From positions 30,093-94,092 of the forward strand of contig NZ_LZKQ01000008.1 in the NCBI RefSeq assembly GCF_001668675.1: a stretch of 64,000 nucleotides of DNA. Direction: 5' to 3'. Numbering within the stretch: the stretch's first letter is position 1; every line of letters starts with the position of its first letter. The stretch comes from Mycobacterium asiaticum (GTDB lineage: Bacteria; Actinomycetota; Actinomycetes; Mycobacteriales; Mycobacteriaceae). The position numbers were made by a program, and so were the translations under genes. This document shows, in pieces, positions 57,220-64,000 of the stretch. The notes beneath the pieces are model-generated. The model was not told the DNA's origin and ran no database searches. It saw only the letters and a list, made by a program, of their open reading frames with translations.

Positions 57220-59496
57220 TCAGGCGGTGGCGCGGACCTGCTTGGCAGCCTCGACCATGTTGCGCAGCGCGGCCTCGACCTCATCGGTCTTGCGGGTCTT
57301 CAGACCGCAGTCCGGGTTGACCCAGAGACGATCGGGGGCGACGGCCGACAACGCGGCGCGTAACCCCTCGGCGATTTCGCTGGTGTCGGGCACCCGGGGC
57401 GAGTGGATGTCGTAGACACCGGGCCCGATGCTGTTGGCGAATCCCGCGGCCGTCAGATCGCCGACGATCTCCATGTGTGAGCGTGCAGCCTCCACCGAGG
57501 TCACATCGGCATCCAGGTCGGCGATCGCTCCGATCACCTCACCGAACTCCGAGTAGCACAGGTGCGTGTGGATCTGGGTCGAGTCCGAGACACCCGACGT
57601 CGCCAATCGGAACGCGGACACCGCCCAGCGCAGGTAGGCGTCTTTGTCCTTGCGGCGCAACGGAAGCAGCTCACGCAATGCCGGCTCGTCCACCTGGATG
57701 ATGGCGATACCGGCGGCTTCCAGATCCACCGTCTCATCCCGGATCGCCAGTGCCACCTGATTGGCAGATTGCGCCAACGGCTGATCGTCGCGGACGAACG
57801 ACCACGCCAGGATGGTGACCGGACCGGTCAACATGCCCTTCACCGGTTTGCCCGTCAGCGATTGGGCGTAGGTTGCCCAGTCGACCGTCATCGGCTTGGG
57901 CCGGGCGACATCGCCGTACAGGATGGGGGGCCGAACGCACCGGGTGCCGTACGACTGCACCCAGCCGTTGGCCGTGGCGAAGAAGCCGGCGAGTTGTTCA
58001 GCGAAGTACTGCACCATGTCGTTGCGTTCCGGCTCGCCGTGCACCAGCACGTCGATGCCGAGCCGCTCCTGCAGCCGAATCACCGACGCGATCTCGGCCT
58101 TCATCCGGTTGGTGTACTCGGTCTCGTCGATCTCGCCGGCCACCAATGCCGCACGGGCTTTGCGGATCTCGACGGTCTGCGGGTACGACCCGATGGTCGT
58201 GGTCGGCAGCGCGGGAAGGTTGAGCCGCGCGTCCTGGCTTGTGCGGCGGTCCGCGGCGGGGCCACGGCGCTGGCCGGATGTCACGATGGATGCCAGCCGG
58301 TCCCGGACCTCGCTGTTGTGCAGGCGCACGTCGGATTTGCGCGACGCTACCGCGGCATTGGACGCCGCCACCTCACCGGCAATCGCCTCCCGGCCGTGCG
58401 TGAGACCGTTGGCCAGAGCCACGACCTCAGTCACCTTCTCGAAACCGAAGGCCAGCCAACTCCGCAGGACCGCATCGATATCCGGTTCCGCATCGAGCGT
58501 GTAGGGGACATGCAGCGTCGAGCACGATGTCGACACCGCTAGCCGACCCGCCGAGCCGAGCAGCGATGCCAACTTCCCGAGCGCGGCCTGGAGGTCGGTG
58601 CGCCAAATGTTGCGCCCATCAACGATGCCGGCGACCACCGTCTTACTGGCCAATTCCGGCACGGAGGCAACCGCGGAGGCCGAGCCGGCAACCAGGTCGA
58701 CGCCGATCGCCTCAACCGGAGTTGCGGCCAGCGCCGGCAACGCGTCGGCGAGTTCGCCGAAATAGGTCGCCACGAAGACGGCTGGGCGGTGCGACAGGTC
58801 GCCGAGGACGCCGTAGGCGTGCCGGGCGAGATCGGCGGCATTGTCGAGCACGTCGGTGGCCAGTATCGGCTCGTCTATCTGCACCCACTCAGCGCCGTGG
58901 TTCGCCAACGTCGCGAGCAGAGTCGCGTACACCGCGATGAGTTCGTCCAACCGACCGATCGGCTGCCCGGCTCCGTCCACCGCCTTCGACAGCGCTAGAA
59001 ACGTGATGGGCCCGATGATGACGGGACGGGCCGCGATGCCGAGTCCCCGCGCTTCCTCCAACTCGGTGACGACCTTCGCCGGATTAAGCGCAAACTGCGT
59101 CGCCGGACCGATCTCCGGGACGATGTAGTGGTAGTTGGTGTCGAACCACTTGGTCATTTCCAGCGGCGCGATCTCTGCGGTGCCGCGCGCGGCCGCAAAG
59201 TAGCGGTCCAGCTCGTCGCCGACCGCGTCATACCGGGCGGGCACGGCGCCAAGCAGCACCGCGGTGTCCAACATCTGGTCGTAGTAGGAGAACGTGTTGA
59301 CCGGGATATTGTCCAGGCCCGCCGCGGCCAGTTGGTCCCAGGTTTGTTTGCGCAGGTCGGCGGCGACGGACTCGAGCTGGGTCTTGTCGATCCTTCCGGC
59401 CCAATATCCTTCGATGGCACGTTTGAGTTCGCGGTTGGGACCGATACGTGGAGATCCCAATATTGTTGCGGTGAATGGCGAAACGGTACGAGACAC
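57220..59496 (-). CDS. metE: Cobalamin-independent methionine synthase MetE
   Basis: This 758-residue enzyme transfers the methyl group of 5-methyl-THF(Glu)n to homocysteine, using zinc and no B12. It has two TIM-barrel domains. Visible elements are [20 protein letters not shown] (folate-binding N-terminus), [10 protein letters not shown] opening the C-terminal barrel, [20 protein letters not shown] (His/Cys zinc ligands) and [11 protein letters not shown] (second Cys). It corresponds to Rv1133c. GTG 59496 is preceded by AAGGA at 8 bases. The 5' leader is a cobalamin riboswitch, so expression should fall when B12 is available for MetH. Confidence 0.96.
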   Translation of the reverse strand: MSRTVSPFTATILGSPRIGPNRELKRAIEGYWAGRIDKTQLESVAADLRKQTWDQLAAAGLDNIPVNTFSYYDQMLDTAVLLGAVPARYDAVGDELDRYFAAARGTAEIAPLEMTKWFDTNYHYIVPEIGPATQFALNPAKVVTELEEARGLGIAARPVIIGPITFLALSKAVDGAGQPIGRLDELIAVYATLLATLANHGAEWVQIDEPILATDVLDNAADLARHAYGVLGDLSHRPAVFVATYFGELADALPALAATPVEAIGVDLVAGSASAVASVPELASKTVVAGIVDGRNIWRTDLQAALGKLASLLGSAGRLAVSTSCSTLHVPYTLDAEPDIDAVLRSWLAFGFEKVTEVVALANGLTHGREAIAGEVAASNAAVASRKSDVRLHNSEVRDRLASIVTSGQRRGPAADRRTSQDARLNLPALPTTTIGSYPQTVEIRKARAALVAGEIDETEYTNRMKAEIASVIRLQERLGIDVLVHGEPERNDMVQYFAEQLAGFFATANGWVQSYGTRCVRPPILYGDVARPKPMTVDWATYAQSLTGKPVKGMLTGPVTILAWSFVRDDQPLAQSANQVALAIRDETVDLEAAGIAIIQVDEPALRELLPLRRKDKDAYLRWAVSAFRLATSGVSDSTQIHTHLCYSEFGEVIGAIADLDADVTSVEAARSHMEIVGDLTAAGFANSIGPGVYDIHSPRVPDTSEIAEGLRAALSAVAPDRLWVNPDCGLKTRKTDEVEAALRNMVEAAKQVRATA

Positions 59497-59597
59497 GGAC
59501 AGCGTCCTTCTGATGCGACGGGATGCTCATCGCCCTAGGACGTCTGCCATTGCGGTCGGGTGACCGCTGGATGACCTCCGCCCATTCCACGAGGCGA

Positions 59598-59618
59598 TGC
59601 GCCGCTGGGCGCGGCGCA
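59598..59618 (-). promoter_or_regulatory. Hairpin in the metE leader, probable expression platform
   Basis: TGCGCCGC (59598-59605) pairs perfectly with GCGGCGCA (59611-59618) around a 5-base loop, directly after the 3' end of the riboswitch aptamer. It could be the terminator or anti-terminator stem switched by ligand binding. Confidence 0.55.
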
Positions 59619-59624
59619 CCCAGC

Positions 59625-59800
59625 ACGACTGGCAGGTCTTCGGACTCGCAGGCACGCACCGGATTGGTGCACCTAATGGCCGTCGCTTCCCGGTCGTGAT
59701 GACCAGTGCCGTTGACGGCGGTCGTTCCTGCATACCGCTGCGGGACAGTCCCGGATTCTCACCGGGTTCCCTCTCACGTCACACCTGACCCAGCGTGTGA
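59625..59800 (-). ncRNA. Cobalamin riboswitch in the metE leader
   Basis: Read on the minus strand, the core GGGAACCCGGTGAGAATCC (from about 59772 to 59754) is followed by GGGACTGTCCCGCAGCGGT, the B12-box region. CCGGGAAGCGACGG follows near 59690, and GAGTCCGAAGACCTGCC near 59640 closes the structure. CAGGT at 59787-59783 pairs with ACCTG at 59637-59633 as the closing stem. Order and spacing match the AdoCbl-type riboswitch class. It lies about 130 bases upstream of the metE GTG, as in other mycobacteria. No alternative gene fits this stretch. Confidence 0.93.
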
Positions 59801-59856
59801 CGTTCGATGTGATGACCACGAGGCCACCACAGACCAGTTGCGCTGCTGAGGATACT

Positions 59857-59875
59857 CTGCGGTTCAATACCGCAG
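59857..59875. promoter_or_regulatory. 19-bp perfect palindrome in metE-ugpA intergenic region
   Basis: CTGCGGT (59857-59863), a 5-base spacer, then ACCGCAG (59869-59875). It lies upstream of the riboswitch and near a possible metE -10 (TATCCT on the minus strand, 59854-59849). It could be an operator for either divergent transcript. The rest of 59876-60015 shows nothing recognisable. Confidence 0.45.
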
Positions 59876-60015
59876 TAGCGATGCCGAATCTTTGGGAATC
59901 TCGGAGGCGCGCGCGGGAGGCTGGACACCAGCATTGACGAGGCGCCCTGGGACGACTCGCAGCTGTGACCTGGGGAGCCGATGTCCAGGATCGCTGGCCG
60001 GCACCACTCCGGCGC

Positions 60016-60021
60016 TACACT
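60016..60021 (+). promoter_or_regulatory. Leaderless promoter -10 of ugpA (TACACT)
   Basis: TACACT is followed by 6 bases and GTG 60028. This spacing supports the shorter ugpA start over the in-frame GTG at 59965. Confidence 0.55.
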
Positions 60022-60027
60022 GCGCCG

Positions 60028-60924
60028 GTGACGACCCAACGGACCCGGCGTCGGTCGAGGGGCGATTACGCGTTGTTCGTCGTGCTGGTCGGGCCGAATC
60101 TGGCGCTGCTGATGCTGTTCATCTACCGGCCGCTGGCCGACAACATCCGGCTGTCGTTCTTCGACTGGAACATCTCGGACCCGCGGGCCGAGTTCGTCGG
60201 CTTCTCCAACTACGCGGAGTGGTTCACCCGCACCGACACGCGGCAGATTGTGCTGAACACGACGATCTTCACCGTCGCGGCGGTGGTCGGTTCGATGGTT
60301 TTGGGGCTCGCGCTGGCCATGCTGCTGGACCAGCCGCTGCGCGGGCGAAACCTGGTGCGGTCCACGGTGTTTGCGCCGTTTGTGATCTCCGGCGCGGCAA
60401 TCGGTCTGGCCGCCCAGTTCGTCTTCGACCCGCATTTCGGGCTGGTGCAGGATCTGCTGCGCCGCCTCGGGGCGGGTGTGCCGGACTTCTACCAGGACGC
60501 GCGCTGGGCGATGTTCATGATCGTCGTCACCTATGTCTGGAAGAACCTCGGCTACACCTTCGTCATCTATCTCGCGGCGCTGCAGGGCGTACGCCGAGAC
60601 CTGTTGGAAGCGGCCGAGATCGACGGCGCGCGCCGGTGGACCACGTTTCGCCGAGTGCTGCTGCCGCAACTGCGTCCGACGACGTTCTTTCTGTCGATCA
60701 CCGTGCTGATCAACTCGTTGCAGGTGTTCGACGTCATCAATGTGATGACGCGGGGCGGGCCGGAGGGCACCGGCACCACCACCATGGTGTACCAGGTCTA
60801 TCTGGAAACCTTCCGGAACTTTCGCGCCGGCTACGGCGCCACCGTCGCCACCATCATGTTCCTGGTGCTGCTGGCGATCACCTACTACCAGGTGCGGGTG
60901 ATGGACCGGGGTCAGCGCCAATGA
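60028..60924 (+). CDS. ugpA: ABC transporter permease UgpA
   Basis: This 298-residue permease has six membrane helices. The BPD_transp_1 coupling loop is EAAEIDGARRWTTFRRVLLPQLRP (recognisable core EAAEIDGA...LPQL, about residues 192-215). It is a component of the importer called Ugp, which in M. tuberculosis takes up glycerophosphodiesters such as glycerophosphocholine. It corresponds to Rv2835c. GTG 60028 is chosen for its leaderless promoter and fit to the homologue. The stop overlaps ugpE (ATGA). Confidence 0.93.
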   Translation: MTTQRTRRRSRGDYALFVVLVGPNLALLMLFIYRPLADNIRLSFFDWNISDPRAEFVGFSNYAEWFTRTDTRQIVLNTTIFTVAAVVGSMVLGLALAMLLDQPLRGRNLVRSTVFAPFVISGAAIGLAAQFVFDPHFGLVQDLLRRLGAGVPDFYQDARWAMFMIVVTYVWKNLGYTFVIYLAALQGVRRDLLEAAEIDGARRWTTFRRVLLPQLRPTTFFLSITVLINSLQVFDVINVMTRGGPEGTGTTTMVYQVYLETFRNFRAGYGATVATIMFLVLLAITYYQVRVMDRGQRQ

Positions 60925-61748
60925 GGTCCGCGCGCCTGGCCCGCGTGTTCGGCTACCTGGCAATGCTGCTGGTGGTGGCGCTCGTCGCCGGGCCGCTGAC
61001 ATTCGTCTTCTTCACCTCGTTCAAGCAGCAGCCCGACATCTACTCCCAGCCCACCACCTGGTGGCCGCCGCACTGGCATCCGCAGAATTATCGGACTGCC
61101 ACCCAACAGATTCCGTTCTGGACCTTCCTGCGCAACTCGGTGATTCTCACCTCGGCGCTGGCGTTGGTGAAGTTCGTCCTCGGCGTGCTCAGCGCGTTCG
61201 GGCTGGTGTTCATCCGGTTCCCGGGCCGTAACGCGGTGTTCCTGTTGATCATTGCCGCGCTGATGGTGCCCAACCAGATCACGGTGATCTCCAACTACGC
61301 GTTGATATCCCAACTGGGCCTGCGCAACACCTTCCCGGGCATCATCCTGCCGCTGGCCGGCGTCGCATTCGGAACCTTCCTGATGCGAAACCATTTCCTG
61401 TCGTTGCCCGCCGAGGTCATCGAAGCCGCCCGGATGGACGGCGCGCGGTGGTGGCAGCTGCTGCTGCGCGTCGTGCTGCCGATGTCCGGGCCCACCATGG
61501 TGGCGTTCGGACTCATCACCGTGGTCAACGAATGGAACGAATACCTCTGGCCGTTCCTGATGGCCGACGACGAATCGGTGGCGCCGCTGCCGGTGGGCCT
61601 CACGTTTCTGCAACAGGCCGAGGGAGTGACCAACTGGGGTCCGGTGATGGCGGTGACACTGCTGGCAATGCTGCCGATCCTGCTCATCTTCATTGCGCTG
61701 CAACGACAGATGATCAAGGGACTCACCTCCGGCGCGGTCAAGGGTTAG
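60921..61748 (+). CDS. ugpE: ABC transporter permease UgpE
   Basis: This 275-residue second permease subunit has six helices. The coupling motif EAARMDGARWWQLLLRVVLP sits at about residues 171-190. The N-terminus has a long helix (VFGYLAMLLVVALVAGPLTF). It is the same length as Rv2834c. It forms a heterodimer with UgpA in the membrane. Two bases separate it from ugpB. Confidence 0.94.
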   Translation: MRSARLARVFGYLAMLLVVALVAGPLTFVFFTSFKQQPDIYSQPTTWWPPHWHPQNYRTATQQIPFWTFLRNSVILTSALALVKFVLGVLSAFGLVFIRFPGRNAVFLLIIAALMVPNQITVISNYALISQLGLRNTFPGIILPLAGVAFGTFLMRNHFLSLPAEVIEAARMDGARWWQLLLRVVLPMSGPTMVAFGLITVVNEWNEYLWPFLMADDESVAPLPVGLTFLQQAEGVTNWGPVMAVTLLAMLPILLIFIALQRQMIKGLTSGAVKG

Positions 61749-61750
61749 CC

Positions 61751-63064
61751 GTGGATACCGTGAACCGCAGGCAGTTGCTCGCGCTGATCGGCGCGGCGGG
61801 AATGACCGCCGGCTGCGCGGGAATGGGCGGCAGCGGTGGGGTCAAGTCCGGAAACGGGCCGATGACCTTCTGGTCGAATCACCCCGGTATGTCGACCGCG
61901 GTGGAAAAAGAGCTGATCGGCCGCTTCCAGGCGCAGTTTCCCGGCCTGCAGGTCAAGTTGATCGATGCCGGCAAGGACTACGACGAGGTGGCGCAGAAAT
62001 TCAACGCCGCGCTGATCGGCACCGATGTGCCCGATGTTGTTGTGCTGGATGACATCTGGTGGTTTCATTTCGCCCTGAGCGGTGTTCTCGCGCCACTCGA
62101 CGAGTTGATGCGCGAAGTGGGCGTGGACACACCCGACTATGTGGACTCGTTGCTGGCCGACTACGAGTTCGACGGCCAACACTATGCACTGCCGTATGCG
62201 CGTTCGACGCCGCTGTTCTACTACAACAAGGTCGTGTGGGAACGCGCCGGCCTACCGGATCGCGGACCGGTCTGTTGGCAGGAGTTCGCGGACTGGGGTC
62301 CGCGGCTGCAGCGGGTGGTCGGTGGCCGGAACTGGGCGCACGGCTGGGCGAACTCCGAAGCCATCTCCTGGACGTTCGAAGGACCGAATTGGGCGTTCGG
62401 AGGCGCATATTCGGACAAGTGGGACCTGAAGTTCACCGACCCGGCGACCATTGCGGCCGGCAACTTCTTCCGCGACTCCATCCATGGCGGCAGGTATGCC
62501 GTGGTCGCCAACAATGTTGCCAACGAGTTCGCCACCGGCATTTTGGCTTCCGCGGTGGCGTCGACGGGCGCGCTGGTCGGCATCACCGCCGCGGCCAGAT
62601 TCGACTTCGGGGTGGCGCCGCTGCCGACCGGCCCCGGCGGGGCGCCCGCGTGCCCGACCGGCGGGGCAGGGCTGGCCATCCCGACCAAGTTGTCCGACGA
62701 GCGAAAGATCAACGCGCTGAAGTTCATCGCCTTTCTCACCAACCCGCAGTCCACCGTCTACTTCAGCCAGCGCACCGGCTACCTCGCCGTGCGCAAGTCT
62801 GCGGTCAACGACCCGAGTGAGCAGCGGTATCTCACCGAAAGCCCCAATGCCCGAGTCGCTTTCGATCAGCTCGCGCATACCCGCCCGCAGGACTATGCCC
62901 GTGTCTTCCTACCCGGCGCCGAGCGCGTCATCGCGTCCGGACTGGAGTCCATCGGGCTGAAGGGATCCGACGTCAGTGCGACATTCAGCGACATGAACAA
63001 GCAGCTGCAGGTCATCTACGACCGTCAGATCAAGCGCAAGCTCGCGGGTTTCCGCCATGGCTGA
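61751..63064 (+). CDS. ugpB: Substrate-binding lipoprotein UgpB
   Basis: This 437-residue extracytoplasmic solute-binding protein (family 1) has a signal beginning VNRRQLLALIGAAGMTAGC. The Arg6-Arg7 pair suggests Tat export and Cys22 is the lipid-anchored residue. The body contains LIDAGKDYDEVAQKFNAALI and YARSTPLFYYNK, conserved in the mycobacterial family. It corresponds to Rv2833c. It captures glycerophosphocholine-like substrates for UgpAE. The end overlaps ugpC by 8 bases. Confidence 0.93.
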   Translation: MDTVNRRQLLALIGAAGMTAGCAGMGGSGGVKSGNGPMTFWSNHPGMSTAVEKELIGRFQAQFPGLQVKLIDAGKDYDEVAQKFNAALIGTDVPDVVVLDDIWWFHFALSGVLAPLDELMREVGVDTPDYVDSLLADYEFDGQHYALPYARSTPLFYYNKVVWERAGLPDRGPVCWQEFADWGPRLQRVVGGRNWAHGWANSEAISWTFEGPNWAFGGAYSDKWDLKFTDPATIAAGNFFRDSIHGGRYAVVANNVANEFATGILASAVASTGALVGITAAARFDFGVAPLPTGPGGAPACPTGGAGLAIPTKLSDERKINALKFIAFLTNPQSTVYFSQRTGYLAVRKSAVNDPSEQRYLTESPNARVAFDQLAHTRPQDYARVFLPGAERVIASGLESIGLKGSDVSATFSDMNKQLQVIYDRQIKRKLAGFRHG

Positions 63065-64000
63065 GGTTCGCTACCGCGCGGTCAGCCATCGCTACCCCGG
63101 CGCGCAGGGGCTGGCGGTGGACAACCTGGACCTCGAGATCGCGGACGGCGAGTTTCTGGTCCTGGTCGGGCCTTCCGGTTGCGGCAAGTCCACCACCCTG
63201 CGGATGCTGGCGGGACTGGAAACCGTTGAGAGCGGGCGCATCACAATCGGGGACGTGGACGTCACCGATCTGCCGCCGCGGGCCCGCGACGTGGCGATGG
63301 TGTTTCAGAACTATGCGCTGTACCCGAACATGACGGTGGCCGCCAACATGGGATTCGCGCTGCGCAATGCCGGCATGTCGCGCGCCGACACGCGCCGGCG
63401 TGTCCAGGAAGTCGCCGCGATGCTGGAATTGACTGAGCTGCTGGACCGTAAGCCCGCCAAGTTGTCCGGCGGGCAACGCCAGCGGGTGGCGATGGGACGT
63501 GCGATCGTGCGCCGGCCGCAGGTGTTCTGCATGGACGAGCCGCTGTCGAATCTGGACGCCAAGCTGCGGGTCAGCACCCGCTCGCAGATCTCCGGGCTGC
63601 AACGTCAGCTCGGCACCACTACCGTCTACGTCACCCACGACCAGGTCGAGGCGATGACGATGGGCGACCGAGTCGCCGTGCTCAAAGATGGTGTGCTGCA
63701 ACAGGTCGACACCCCTCGCGCCCTCTACGACAATCCGGTCAACACCTTCGTCGCCACGTTCATCGGGGCCCCGTCGATGAACCTCATCGACGCCGCGGTG
63801 GCCGACGGTGTGGTGCGCTCGCCTGACTTGAGGATCCCGGTGCCCCGAGGGACCGCCGAGCGGGTGCTGGTCGGTATCCGGCCGGAGTCCTGGGACGTGG
63901 TGCCGACCGGTGCGGCGGGTTCGCTGACGGTGCGCGTCGAACTCGTCGAGGAACTCGGCTTCGAATCGTTCGTCTACGCGACGCCGGTCGGGCGGGAGGG
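63057..64000 (+). CDS. ugpC: ABC transporter ATPase UgpC (3' partial)
   Basis: The gene starts at ATG 63057 inside the ugpB end and runs past the window edge, with 314 codons visible. It is a sugar/glycerol-phosphate class ATPase: Walker A GPSGCGKSTT, Q-loop VFQNYALYPNMTV, signature LSGGQRQRVAMGRAIVR, Walker B FCMDEPLSNLD and H-loop YVTHDQVEAMTMGDR. A C-terminal TOBE-type regulatory region begins around residue 235 (GAPSMNLIDAAV). It corresponds to Rv2832c. It powers import through UgpA and UgpE. Confidence 0.95.
   Translation, partial: MAEVRYRAVSHRYPGAQGLAVDNLDLEIADGEFLVLVGPSGCGKSTTLRMLAGLETVESGRITIGDVDVTDLPPRARDVAMVFQNYALYPNMTVAANMGFALRNAGMSRADTRRRVQEVAAMLELTELLDRKPAKLSGGQRQRVAMGRAIVRRPQVFCMDEPLSNLDAKLRVSTRSQISGLQRQLGTTTVYVTHDQVEAMTMGDRVAVLKDGVLQQVDTPRALYDNPVNTFVATFIGAPSMNLIDAAVADGVVRSPDLRIPVPRGTAERVLVGIRPESWDVVPTGAAGSLTVRVELVEELGFESFVYATPVGRE

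Noticed and set aside
59228..59659. 143-codon minus-strand frame over the metE start and leader
   Set aside because: It covers the riboswitch 3' end and the metE 5' end in another frame; no start signal or domain.
42308..60027. Prophage or integrative element as the source of the insert
   Set aside because: No integrase, transposase, phage structural gene, tRNA edge or flanking direct repeat was seen; all genes are metabolic or regulatory.

Overview
The window is chromosomal DNA from a high-GC mycobacterium, most likely a slow-growing non-tuberculous species. Its gene content and order follow the Mycobacterium tuberculosis segment Rv2877c to Rv2832c, read in the opposite orientation. Supporting signs are the mpt83-dipZ-mpt70 antigen cluster, mycothione reductase, EfpA, frequent GTG starts, ATGA/GTGA gene overlaps and several leaderless promoters (TANNNT 6-8 nt before the start codon). 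Comparisons with M. tuberculosis are from memory; no alignment was run.

Layout. 1-4.3 kb: a CcdA-like membrane protein, a DUF2631 protein, and the MPT70/DipZ/MPT83 cluster with two near-identical SigK-type promoters. 4.3-12.3 kb: dxr, rip1, ispG, a GNAT gene, a lipoprotein penicillin-binding protein, a DUF1707 gene and mapB. 12.4-17.2 kb: a glnA4 / amidotransferase / aldehyde dehydrogenase / SDR operon resembling a gamma-glutamyl-amine catabolic route; glnA4 carries a frameshift. 17.2-22.6 kb (minus strand): phosphodiesterase, hypB, nicT, mtr and an alpha/beta hydrolase. 22.7-29.9 kb: mqo, GNAT, a cobalt/magnesium chelatase-like gene, cobO, cobB and cysG. 29.9-42.3 kb: efpA, proS, two small secreted or ferritin-like proteins, then rimP-nusA-ylxR-infB-rbfA-nrnA-dinF; infB also contains an apparent 1-nt frameshift. 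60.0-64.0 kb: the ugpAEBC importer, cut by the window end.

In M. tuberculosis dinF and ugpA are neighbours. Here about 17.7 kb (42.3-60.0 kb) lies between them, and this is the most interesting part of the window. It has two arms that meet tail to tail at 55.07 kb. The left arm holds a GntR regulator with a palindromic operator, then a flavin monooxygenase, a family III CoA-transferase and a CitE-like CoA-ester lyase, then PrpR with a complete methylcitrate cycle (prpD-prpB-prpC) and pyruvate carboxylase. This suggests breakdown of an unidentified substrate to propionyl-CoA plus a 2-oxo acid. The right arm is a minus-strand operon behind a cobalamin riboswitch: metE, a MetF-like reductase, a divergent dihydropteroate-synthase-like protein and a small thioredoxin-fold [2Fe-2S] ferredoxin-like protein.

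The window therefore combines corrinoid synthesis (cysG, cobO, cobB, chelatase), nickel/cobalt uptake (nicT) and a B12-sensing methionine/folate operon. No tRNA, rRNA, insertion sequence, integrase or CRISPR array was seen. The only gene-free stretch over 300 bases is 59497-60027, which holds the riboswitch, a hairpin and a palindrome.
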